Shown here piece by piece: positions 1 to 5,955 of a DNA stretch of 6,987 nucleotides. Within the stretch, counting starts at the first letter, position 1. Each line of letters starts with the position of its first letter. The DNA comes from Ignavibacteriota bacterium (lineage in GTDB: Bacteria > Bacteroidota > UBA10030 > JAHEZR01). The notes beneath the pieces were generated by a model. It was not told the origin of the DNA. It did not search any database and saw nothing but the letters and a program-made list of their open reading frames with translations. The stretch lies in contig JAHEZR010000007.1 in NCBI GenBank assembly GCA_023251005.1, positions 1 through 6,987 on the forward strand, in the 5' to 3' direction. A program made the position numbers and the translations under genes.

Positions 1-912
1 AGTAGTGCCGTTGTCTACTTGCGGCCGGAGACCGCACAAGGAATCTATGTGAATTTCCTAAACGTCATGTCCGCGTCGAGGCAGAAAATTCCTTTTGGCA
101 TCGCACAAATTGGAAAAGCATTCCGCAATGAAATCAACACCAAGAACTTTCTCTTCCGCACGCGGGAGTTCGAGCAGATGGAGATGCAATTCTTCGTAAA
201 GCCCGGAGCTGACGATAAGTGGTTTGAGTATTGGCGGAATGAAAGAATCCAGTGGTTTGTGAATCTTGGAATGGCAAAGGACAAACTCCGATTTCAACGT
301 CATGAAGGAAAACATCTCGCGCACTACGCCAAGGATGCTTACGACATCGAGTTCGAGTTCCCATTCGGCTGGGGAGAGATCGAAGGGATTCACAACCGGA
401 CGGACTACGACCTCTCGCGGCATCAGAAGTATTCAGGAAAGAACTTGACATACTTTGATGAAGAGACTAAAGAACGGTACACGCCGTTTGTTGTCGAGAC
501 GTCTGCTGGGGCAAGCCGGTCGCTGATGGCATTTCTCGTGAATGCATATTCGGAGGAGGAAGCTCCAACAGCAGAGGGTAAAATGGAAACACGGACTGTC
601 CTGAAACTCCATCCGAAACTTGCGCCCATCAAAGCGGCCGTTTTTCCTCTCGTCAATCGGGACACTATGCCAGAGATTGGCAAGAAGATTGAAGAAAACG
701 TTCGCCCATTCTACAAAGTCTTCTATGATGACAGTGGTGCGGTGGGCCGGCGATATCGGAGACAGGATGAAGCTGGTACGCCCTATTGCTTCACCGTCGA
801 TTCACAGACGCTTCAGGATCAAACGGTGACGGTGAGGGAGCGGGATTCGATGGAGCAGGAGCGAATAAACATTGACCGCATCTTGAGCTACTTGCAGGAT
901 CAGTTTAGATGA
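1..912 (+). CDS. glyS: Glycyl-tRNA synthetase, single-chain class II type, 3' part (5' end outside window)
   Basis: Charges tRNA-Gly with glycine in the cytoplasm (ATP-dependent, class II aminoacyl-tRNA synthetase of the single-chain alpha2 type, also called GlyQS). The frame is open from base 1 and gives 303 residues before TGA. A TTG at 19-21 could be mistaken for a start, but it encodes the Leu of YLRPETAQG, a signature in the middle of the catalytic domain, so the gene is truncated by the window edge and not by mutation. Visible here: RPETAQG (residues 8-14), class II motif 2 with FRNE at 41-44 followed by RTREFEQMEMQFF (53-65), motif 3 around ETSAGASR (166-173), and the C-terminal anticodon-binding domain from about residue 195 to the end (KLHPKLAPIKAAVFPLV, GAVGRRYRRQDEAGTPYC). 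The motif 3 segment reads GASR where the relatives I recall usually have G-x-D-R; see findings. A terminator follows directly, so it is the last gene of its transcript. Identification is secure. Confidence 0.96.
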   Translation, partial: SSAVVYLRPETAQGIYVNFLNVMSASRQKIPFGIAQIGKAFRNEINTKNFLFRTREFEQMEMQFFVKPGADDKWFEYWRNERIQWFVNLGMAKDKLRFQRHEGKHLAHYAKDAYDIEFEFPFGWGEIEGIHNRTDYDLSRHQKYSGKNLTYFDEETKERYTPFVVETSAGASRSLMAFLVNAYSEEEAPTAEGKMETRTVLKLHPKLAPIKAAVFPLVNRDTMPEIGKKIEENVRPFYKVFYDDSGAVGRRYRRQDEAGTPYCFTVDSQTLQDQTVTVRERDSMEQERINIDRILSYLQDQFR

Positions 913-934
913 ATTTTCTCAAAGTCCTTTGTTG

Positions 935-966
935 GCCGATCTCGACGAGTTGGGATCGGCTTTTTT
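935..966 (+). terminator. Intrinsic terminator after glyS
   Basis: GCCGATC (935-941) pairs with GATCGGC (954-960). Pairing can continue inward through 945/950, with two G-U pairs, to a CGAG loop (946-949), giving about 11 base pairs. Six T follow at 961-966. It lies 22 bases after the glyS stop and only 27 bases before the next start, so the downstream gene needs its own promoter in a very short space or depends on read-through. Confidence 0.88.
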
Positions 967-993
967 GTCAAGAGCAAATCTCAAAGCTCTCGA

Positions 994-1905
994 ATGAACC
1001 TCCGTTTAGTTTTTCTCAATAGCTCGAATAATCTCCGAGCAGGTTGGCGCATTGTGATCTTTCTTGTTCTACAAATTTCGCTATCCGAAGCGATCGTCGG
1101 TCTCCTTCGTCTTGTGGTTCCAATCTCTGGGGCGATCAGTCTTGCGGTAGGATACGTGATCCTCCTCGGTACAACATTCATCGTCTTAAGAATTGTTGAC
1201 CACCGGCCGTTCCACGCCGTGGGGTTGCCGATAAATCGTCGTCTGGGAATCGAGTGGGCACAGGGCTTTCTCATCAGTCTGCTCATGATCTCCGCGGTTT
1301 TTGTCGTAGAGTATTTCCTGGGCTACGTTCATCTGATATGGCGGGGACAAAGTCTAGACATGATCGCAATCAGTTTTCTAACGATGTTTTTCACCTTTCT
1401 GTGGTTTGGATTTGGAGAAGAACTTCTTTTTCGTGGTTACTGTTTCCAGGCGCTCATCGAGGGAACGAATAAATATATCGCCATATTAACTTTGTCCGGG
1501 TTCTTTGGGCTTGCACATATTGGAAATCCCAACGTTACATTTTTCGGGGTTATCAACACGATCCTTGCAGGGGTGTGGTTCTCAGTGGCATATCTCAAGA
1601 CGCGGACGCTTTGGTTCCCGACTTCGCTGCACGCCACATGGAATTTTTTTCAGGGTTACCTATATTCCTTTCCAGTGAGTGGATTAGAATTAGAGCACCG
1701 CTCGCTCTTCTCCTTGCAGCAGGGTGGTCCAGACTGGGTTACAGGAGGTGCCTATGGCCCTGAAGCGGGAATTCTTACTACGCTAGTTCTTCTGATCGCT
1801 ACGCTTATAATCATAAAGTCATCTTCGGTCCGAACCGGAGAGGGCTTTTGGCGCCTAGAACCCCAAGTTCAGTCCCCGGGTGACTCCATCGAGTCCCAGC
1901 GATGA
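994..1905 (+). CDS. CPBP-family intramembrane glutamic-type endopeptidase (Rce1/CAAX-protease-like)
   Basis: A 303-residue polytopic membrane protein of the CPBP (CAAX protease and bacteriocin-processing) family, related to Rce1. The family motifs are intact: EExxxR as GEELLFRGY with E142, E143 and R147; FxxxH as FFGLAH with H175; and HxxxN as LHATWN with H213 and N217. These residues form the membrane-embedded active site in the family. Hydrophobic segments lie near residues 19-39, 47-67, 91-111, 123-140, 162-176, 183-201 and 259-274. Between the last two, residues 222-255 form a loop rich in Gly, Ser and Gln. The N-terminal NNLRAGWRI is typical of bacterial members and supports ATG 994 as start, although there is no clear Shine-Dalgarno. 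The stop overlaps the next start (ATGA, 1902-1905), implying co-transcription and translational coupling. The substrate is unknown; bacterial homologues process peptides, act in protein sorting or give bacteriocin immunity, and nothing here chooses among these. Confidence 0.9.
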   Translation: MNLRLVFLNSSNNLRAGWRIVIFLVLQISLSEAIVGLLRLVVPISGAISLAVGYVILLGTTFIVLRIVDHRPFHAVGLPINRRLGIEWAQGFLISLLMISAVFVVEYFLGYVHLIWRGQSLDMIAISFLTMFFTFLWFGFGEELLFRGYCFQALIEGTNKYIAILTLSGFFGLAHIGNPNVTFFGVINTILAGVWFSVAYLKTRTLWFPTSLHATWNFFQGYLYSFPVSGLELEHRSLFSLQQGGPDWVTGGAYGPEAGILTTLVLLIATLIIIKSSSVRTGEGFWRLEPQVQSPGDSIESQR

Positions 1906-3062
1906 GATTCCTTTTCTCCACCGTCCTGTTTACTTTTTTCTTTGGATTGTTCTCTCCGGTCTCCGCGCAATGGGTAGTGGATTCAGTATTCGAAACTCAT
2001 GCTCAGAAGGGGATTGATTATACCTACAATCTCGACCTTGAACAAGCAGACCGCGAATTCTCAGGGCTTATCAAACTGCGTCCGGAGCACCCTGCCGGCC
2101 CCTTTTTTCTCGCGATGGTTGATTGGTGGAGAATTTTACTCGACCTCGACGATGATTCTCACGACGGTGAGTTCTTCGACAAACTGGATAAAGTAATTGA
2201 GATGGCGAATGCGCGTCTCGAGAAGGATGAAAATGATATCACGGCGCTGTTTTTCAAGGGGGGTGCGATTGGATTCCGCGGCAGGCTCCACGCGAACCGT
2301 AGTCACTGGATCCGCGCAGCAAATGATGGTCGTCGTGCGCTCGGTATCGTCCAGAAGGCGCACGAGCTCCAACCGAGCAACTACGACATTTTGCTCGGAA
2401 CAGGGATTTACAATTACTACGCGGAAGTAGCTCCCGACCGATACCCGCTTCTCAAGCCACTGATGTGGTTCCTTCCCAAGGGAGAGAAAGCAAAGGGGAT
2501 TGAACAACTTCGTCTTGCTTCACAGCACGCGAAGTATGCGAAGGTCGAGGCGAGCTATTTTCTCATGCAATTATATTTTTTCTTCGAGAAAGACTATCTA
2601 GCTGCTCTACAAATCGCACAACAACTTCACACGATTTATCCAAACAACTCTCTCTTTCAACGGTATGTCGGACGATGCTATGTTGCGCTAAGTCGTCTTG
2701 ATGACGCCCAAGACATTTTCTTTGATGTGGTGAAGCGGCATAAGGAATCGCGCCCCGGATACAACAAGGCTGCCGCCCGTGAAGCGTACTATTACATTGG
2801 GATGTTTCATTTGAATACCGGTCAACCTCAAGAGGCTCTGAAGAAATTTTCGGTAGCAGAGCAAATCTCGAGCGAAATCGACAAGGGTTCAGCTTCTGGC
2901 TTCAGGGTTATGACAAACTTGCGCATGGGGATGGCTTTTGATCTCTTGAAGAAAAGGGCTGAAGCGATCCAGTCGTACAAACGAGTTCTGGCGATGAATG
3001 AGTATGAGGATTCTCATAAGCTCGCGAAGCAATATATAGAGAAGCCCTACGGGGAGAATTAG
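1902..3062 (+). CDS. Secreted TPR-type helical-repeat protein
   Basis: A 386-residue protein with a clear N-terminal signal peptide: Arg at 2, a Phe/Leu-rich core (about 3-18) and a likely signal peptidase I site after VSA at 20-22, so it should reach the periplasm. No lipobox Cys is present. The rest is alpha-helical with tetratricopeptide-like pairs. One lies at about 36-72 (YNLDLEQADREF, then LRPEHPAGPFFLAM). Better ones lie at about 217-250, 251-285 and 293-327 (YYYIGMFHLNTGQPQEAL), and a final one at about 335-370 (MGMAFDLLKKRAEAIQSYKRVL). A middle stretch (165-200) with GTGIYNYYAEVAPDR is less repeat-like and looks like a family signature. TPR proteins act as protein-binding scaffolds; no enzyme motif is visible. 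The start overlaps the upstream protease stop, and the ZIP gene begins on the base after its stop, so it is the middle gene of a three-gene unit. Function and partner are unknown. Confidence 0.85.
   Translation: MRFLFSTVLFTFFFGLFSPVSAQWVVDSVFETHAQKGIDYTYNLDLEQADREFSGLIKLRPEHPAGPFFLAMVDWWRILLDLDDDSHDGEFFDKLDKVIEMANARLEKDENDITALFFKGGAIGFRGRLHANRSHWIRAANDGRRALGIVQKAHELQPSNYDILLGTGIYNYYAEVAPDRYPLLKPLMWFLPKGEKAKGIEQLRLASQHAKYAKVEASYFLMQLYFFFEKDYLAALQIAQQLHTIYPNNSLFQRYVGRCYVALSRLDDAQDIFFDVVKRHKESRPGYNKAAAREAYYYIGMFHLNTGQPQEALKKFSVAEQISSEIDKGSASGFRVMTNLRMGMAFDLLKKRAEAIQSYKRVLAMNEYEDSHKLAKQYIEKPYGEN
3051..3056 (+). promoter_or_regulatory. Ribosome binding site of the ZIP gene
   Basis: GGGGAG lies inside the last codons of the TPR gene, 6 bases before ATG 3063 and 9 before a second in-frame ATG at 3066. 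It supports a start at one of these two codons; the spacing fits both. Confidence 0.55.
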
Positions 3063-3812
3063 ATGATGTTCACGGTCATCCTCTTTGGTTTCATTGTGAT
3101 GTCTGCGGAGATCCTTGGAGGGGCGGTTCTTCTCGCCCGGAGAGAGTGGCCTCGGAGGGCACAAGATTATCTGCTGGCACTGGGGGCTGGATTCCTTTTG
3201 GCTCTAGTTTTTACGGAACTCATCCCACGAAGCTTTCAAACCCTGGGCGGAACTGCTGGGCTGGTGATCATCTTAGGATTTGCGACCATCCATTTTTTCG
3301 AGCACACGGTGGTCCGTCATTTACATTTTGGGGAGGAAGTCCATCAGGAGGTCATGGTCTCAAGGGTCGCGAGCGTGTCAGCCTTTACCGGCTTATTCAT
3401 CCATGCTTTCTTCGATGGACTCTCCATCGCCGTTGGGATGCACTTCAACTTTTACGTGGGTCTCTTGGTCTTCTGTGCAGTTTTCCTCCATAAAATTCCG
3501 GAAGGATTGACCATCGCGTCCATCATGCTCGCAGCGGCTTACTCACGACGGAAGGTTTTCCTGGCATCCATAGGAATCGGTGGAGCGACGATGCTCGGGG
3601 TGCTGACAATATTTTTCTTTACAAACGTCGACGCTCAGGTTACAGGCGTCGCCTTCGCTTTTTCGGCAGGATCGGCGGCGTACGTTGGTGCAAGCGATCT
3701 AATTCCAGAGATCAATCGCTCCGAGAACCGTATTACACCGCTCGTGGTTTTTGGGGGAATGCTGCTGTTTTATTGGACGGCAAAACTGCTGGAAAGTATG
3801 GTGATGGGATAG
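3063..3812 (+). CDS. ZIP-family divalent metal transporter
   Basis: A 249-residue inner-membrane protein of the ZIP family, which moves Zn2+ or related divalent metals (Fe2+, Mn2+) into the cytoplasm. It has the usual short bacterial ZIP length and about eight hydrophobic segments (near 2-24, 35-53, 63-80, 102-124, 130-158, 164-187, 193-215, 225-246). The metal-site helices are recognisable: HAFFDGLSIAVG with H114 and D118 in TM4, and HKIPEGLTIA with H143, P146, E147 and G148 in TM5. TM2 carries E52 in FTELIPRSF. The loop at 77-94 is rich in His and acidic residues (HFFEH, HLHFGEEVH), as ZIP loops often are. TM4 has Asp where many members have Glu, a common variation. The start codon directly follows the TAG of the TPR gene. 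Which metal is carried cannot be read from the sequence, and I see no obvious Zur- or Fur-type operator next to it. Confidence 0.9.
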   Translation: MMFTVILFGFIVMSAEILGGAVLLARREWPRRAQDYLLALGAGFLLALVFTELIPRSFQTLGGTAGLVIILGFATIHFFEHTVVRHLHFGEEVHQEVMVSRVASVSAFTGLFIHAFFDGLSIAVGMHFNFYVGLLVFCAVFLHKIPEGLTIASIMLAAAYSRRKVFLASIGIGGATMLGVLTIFFFTNVDAQVTGVAFAFSAGSAAYVGASDLIPEINRSENRITPLVVFGGMLLFYWTAKLLESMVMG

Positions 3813-3816
3813 AAAG

Positions 3817-4776
3817 CTACAGGTTGATGCCGACGGTTATGCGATGAAGTCCACCGATCTTCCCGAGGGAGGAGAATGCGTAATCTATTTTGTACTGACT
3901 TCCAACAAACCCACCTCCGAAAGAAAACCCTGCCAATCCGGCCGAGGTTCCAATCTTCAGATCGCGGCGCCTCTCGTTATTGTACCCGAACCGAAGCCGT
4001 AACGCTTCACTGACGGTAAACTCACCACCAGCTGAAAAAGTTCTTAGCCGGGTTAGAAAATTTTCTGCAGATTCATTTAGGCGGTGGAAATCAACGTTGA
4101 GTAAAAGGGGGAGGTGTTCAAGACGTTTCGAGAGTCCGACCTTCAGGTCTAGCGGCAGGTCCTCGCGAGTCCCTTTGTAAGCGTTCACCTGTCGGCCAAC
4201 ATTCAACAAGCTTGCGCCAACGGTTATCTGTTCGGCTTCGAAGGTGTACATCCCGCCGAGATCAAAGGCGACTGCGGCAGACCGACTATCGGCGATCGAA
4301 GAGTAGATGAACTTGAGGTTAACGCCATAGTGAATTTTTTCGTAAACGAAATCCGAATAACCCACGAGCACGGCGAGTTCCTGCGCATGGAATGTGCCGA
4401 GACGATTCCCGACCTCGTCGGTTTGTGTGAAGCTCCCATAATTGATGTACGACACGCCTGCACCAAACCATCCCCAATCACGATATTGCTGGCCATAGGC
4501 CGCGTATCCCGAGCTGATATCGAGGAGGTGCTTCAGGTAGCCGAACGAGGCCTGATTGGATCCAAGCGTGCTCAAACCCGCGGGATTGTAAAAGATGATC
4601 ACAGGGTCGTCGGTGATTGAAACAAAACTTCCACCGAGTGCTGCTGATCTCGCTCCGTTATCGAGTCGGAGAAAATCGTACGTGCTGTTCTTGTCGCCAG
4701 CTTTCGCTAGACAGCAGGAGAGGATGAGAATCGCAGGGATCGTAACTACTAAAAAAGCTCTGCGCATGCTTTTCAT
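3817..4776 (-). CDS. PorQ/PorV-like outer-membrane beta-barrel protein
   Basis: A 319-residue protein resembling PorQ, a type IX secretion-associated outer-membrane barrel of the FadL/OmpP1-like superfamily. A signal peptide is present: Arg 5-6, a hydrophobic core at about 8-20, and an AKA|G signal peptidase I site after residue 26. C21 and C22 lie inside the signal, but ILSC fits a lipobox poorly, so I favour a non-lipidated protein. The mature N-terminus has the PorV/PorQ signature TYDFLRLDNGARSAALGG (32-49), then a DDP turn and NPAGL (64-68), followed by alternating amphipathic strands. It ends in a strand with ITVGINL, as expected for a barrel. In Porphyromonas gingivalis PorQ helps hold the type IX attachment complex; in other FCB lineages many PorV/PorQ relatives exist without proven secretion roles, so the general name is safer. 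Start: ATG 4776 (MKSM) or ATG 4767 (MRRAF); neither has a strong ribosome site. It converges on the ZIP gene and diverges from rpmE. Confidence 0.83.
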   Translation of the reverse strand: MKSMRRAFLVVTIPAILILSCCLAKAGDKNSTYDFLRLDNGARSAALGGSFVSITDDPVIIFYNPAGLSTLGSNQASFGYLKHLLDISSGYAAYGQQYRDWGWFGAGVSYINYGSFTQTDEVGNRLGTFHAQELAVLVGYSDFVYEKIHYGVNLKFIYSSIADSRSAAVAFDLGGMYTFEAEQITVGASLLNVGRQVNAYKGTREDLPLDLKVGLSKRLEHLPLLLNVDFHRLNESAENFLTRLRTFSAGGEFTVSEALRLRFGYNNERRRDLKIGTSAGLAGFSFGGGFVGSQYKIDYAFSSLGKIGGLHRITVGINL

Positions 4777-4797
4777 GGGGATTCTTTATTCACCAGC

Positions 4798-4826
4798 AAT
4801 GTAGGAAATCCAGCATAGAAATACAA
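4798..4826 (-). promoter_or_regulatory. Possible promoter of the PorQ-like gene
   Basis: Read on the - strand, TTGTAT (4826-4821) and TACATT (4803-4798) are separated by 17 bases and sit about 21 bases before the start codon. The match to the sigma70 consensus is modest (3 of 6 and 4 of 6), so this is only a candidate. Confidence 0.3.
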
Positions 4827-4837
4827 GCAAAAAGTCG

Positions 4838-4866
4838 TTGCAACTCATTCTAAGAATTTGTATATT
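4838..4866 (+). promoter_or_regulatory. Sigma70-type promoter of rpmE
   Basis: TTGCAA (4838-4843) and TATATT (4861-4866) are separated by exactly 17 bases, matching consensus at 4 of 6 and 5 of 6 positions. Transcription would start near 4873, leaving a leader of about 15 bases that is nearly all ribosome binding site. There is therefore little room for the leader-based control seen for some ribosomal-protein genes. Confidence 0.65.
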
Positions 4867-4875
4867 GGACTTAGC

Positions 4876-4883
4876 AAGGAGGT
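4876..4883 (+). promoter_or_regulatory. Strong ribosome binding site that fixes the rpmE start
   Basis: AAGGAGGT is fully complementary to the anti-Shine-Dalgarno, and its core ends 5 bases before ATG 4888. It settles the start there. The in-frame TTG at 4858 would place the first codons across the promoter and this site. Most other starts in the window have weak or no such site. Confidence 0.85.
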
Positions 4884-4887
4884 CGAA

Positions 4888-5112
4888 ATGAAGAAAGGAA
4901 TACATCCAGAATACAAGAGAGCAATTGTCACATGCGTTTGCGGAAACACTTTCGAGACGCGATCCACGGTAGGGAATCTTCACGTTGAAATCTGTTCAAA
5001 ATGCCATCCCTTTTTCACTGGTAAGCAGAAGTTCGTTGATTCGGCTGGTCGAGTTGAGAAGTTCATGAAAAAGTATTCGAAGAAGGGGCAACCTGCAGAA
5101 GCGGCATCATAA
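4888..5112 (+). CDS. rpmE: 50S ribosomal protein L31 (zinc-binding C+ form)
   Basis: A 74-residue protein with the typical L31 start MKKGIHPEY and core [21 protein letters not shown]31 binds the large ribosomal subunit and helps bridge it to the 30S head. The four Cys of the zinc-binding C+ form are present: C16, C18, C36 and C39. The C-terminal tail ([16 protein letters not shown]) ends in a small-residue extension. It stands alone between its own promoter and a strong terminator and is transcribed away from the PorQ-like gene. Product identity is certain. Confidence 0.97.
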   Translation: MKKGIHPEYKRAIVTCVCGNTFETRSTVGNLHVEICSKCHPFFTGKQKFVDSAGRVEKFMKKYSKKGQPAEAAS

Positions 5113-5142
5113 GCACCCATCAATCGTTTGTTCTCTGCGAAG

Positions 5143-5177
5143 CGGAATGTATTCCGGGAATGCATTCCGTTTTTTTT
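5143..5177 (+). terminator. Strong intrinsic terminator between rpmE and nagB
   Basis: CGGAATG (5143-5149) pairs with CATTCCG (5163-5169). Pairing continues inward to C5154-G5158 with one G-U pair (5150/5162), giving a 12-base-pair stem with a CGG loop (5155-5157). Eight T follow at 5170-5177. It begins 30 bases after the rpmE stop and ends 30 bases before nagB, so it should insulate nagB from rpmE transcription. Confidence 0.9.
5144..5169. repeat. Tandem pair of 13-base palindromic units upstream of nagB
   Basis: GGAATGTATTCCG (5144-5156) is followed without a gap by GGAATGCATTCCG (5157-5169); they differ at one base. The second contains a perfect 12-base palindrome, and the first is palindromic except at the central pair. 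A further half-site CATTCC lies at 5181-5186. The same bases form the rpmE terminator stem. A terminator stem needs only one inverted repeat, not two self-palindromic copies in direct orientation, so a DNA-binding role is possible but unproven. Confidence 0.6.
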
Positions 5178-5197
5178 AGTCATTCCTTCCCACAACT

Positions 5198-5203
5198 AGA
5201 GGA
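5198..5203 (+). promoter_or_regulatory. Ribosome binding site of nagB
   Basis: AGAGGA ends 4 bases before ATG 5208 and selects this start. The in-frame ATG at 5160 lies inside the terminator hairpin, and its 16 extra residues have no family counterpart. Confidence 0.6.
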
Positions 5204-5207
5204 CAGC

Positions 5208-5951
5208 ATGCTCGTTATTGTGAAAGACGACTATCCAGCCATGAGCCGCGAAGCGGCTCGACTCGTCGCCGAATGTCTGCGGAAGAAGCCGGACATGGTC
5301 CTCGGACTGGCAACGGGCAGCACACCGTTGGGAACTTATGCGGAACTTACTCGCATCCACCGAGAAGACGGACTCGACTTCTCGAGAGTGAGGACGTTTA
5401 ACCTTGATGAGTACATCGGGATTGCACCAAGCCATTCACAGAGTTATCACTATTTTATGATGGAGAATTTTTTTAAGCACATCAATATCGATCCGCGAAA
5501 TGTTCATATCCCGGATGGAATGGCCACGGACATCGACTCGCACTGTGAATGGTACGAAGAGCAGATCAGGAAAGTGGGCGGCGTTGATCTCCAGATCCTC
5601 GGCATCGGTGCCAACGGGCATCTTGCTTTCAACGAGCCCGGTTCTTCTCTGGGTTCACGCACCCGAATCAAAACTCTTACTCAGCAGACGATCAACGACA
5701 ATGCTCGCTTCTTTAGCGATCCAAAGGACGTTCCGCATTATGCGATCACTGTGGGCATCGGCACAATCATGGATGCCCGGGAGCTTATCCTTCTTGCGAA
5801 CGGGCCTAAAAAAGCCGATGCCCTTCATGCAGCCGTAGAAGGCCCGATTACTGCGATGTGTCCAGCTTCGATCATTCAAATGCACCGCCATGCGACAGTT
5901 ATTGCTGACAGTGAGGCCGCCTCCAAGCTTACTAATATCTACCTCGGATAA
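5208..5951 (+). CDS. nagB: Glucosamine-6-phosphate deaminase
   Basis: Converts D-glucosamine-6-phosphate to fructose-6-phosphate and ammonia in the cytoplasm, linking amino-sugar use to glycolysis. The 247 residues match the shorter bacterial NagB forms; E. coli NagB has 266. Signature segments: phosphate loop GLATGSTP (33-40), FNLDEYIG (64-71) with the proposed catalytic Asp D67, and ILGIGANGHLAFNEPGSS (130-147) with H138 and E143 of the active site, followed by SRTRIKT (150-156). E. coli D141 corresponds to N136 here, a substitution I recall as common in short NagBs. R153 and K155 align with E. coli R158 and K160, which bind the allosteric activator GlcNAc-6-P, so activation is possible, but the E. 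coli-type C-terminal tail is missing. The GlmU-like gene starts 4 bases after the stop, implying co-transcription. The plain sugar-isomerase relatives (6-phosphogluconolactonase) are excluded by the NLDEY and FNEPGSS motifs. Confidence 0.95.
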   Translation: MLVIVKDDYPAMSREAARLVAECLRKKPDMVLGLATGSTPLGTYAELTRIHREDGLDFSRVRTFNLDEYIGIAPSHSQSYHYFMMENFFKHINIDPRNVHIPDGMATDIDSHCEWYEEQIRKVGGVDLQILGIGANGHLAFNEPGSSLGSRTRIKTLTQQTINDNARFFSDPKDVPHYAITVGIGTIMDARELILLANGPKKADALHAAVEGPITAMCPASIIQMHRHATVIADSEAASKLTNIYLG

Positions 5952-5955
5952 AGGT

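Noticed and set aside
58..683. Several - strand open frames opposite the GlyRS gene
   Set aside because: They are antisense shadows of a strongly conserved synthetase frame, with no starts or motifs of their own.
971..990. Small inverted repeat AGAGC / GCTCT just before the CPBP gene
   Set aside because: Only five base pairs with a ten-base loop, which is within chance expectation. It could be a leader hairpin, but nothing supports that.
4711..4716. Lipobox-like ILSC in the PorQ-like signal peptide, suggesting a lipoprotein
   Set aside because: Leu at -2 is atypical, a second Cys follows, and a good AKA|G signal peptidase I site lies downstream. A barrel protein is also expected to be non-lipidated.
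4858..4887. N-terminal extension of rpmE from TTG 4858
   Set aside because: It would overlap the -10 box and the Shine-Dalgarno. L31 normally begins with MKxGIHP, which is at 4888.
5160..5207. N-terminal extension of nagB from ATG 5160
   Set aside because: It would start inside the terminator hairpin and T-tract and adds residues absent from NagB; ATG 5208 has a ribosome site.
5613..5622. Asn136 in NagB in place of the E. coli catalytic-site Asp141, suggesting loss of activity
   Set aside because: As I recall, many functional short bacterial NagB proteins have Asn here, and D67, H138 and E143 are all present.
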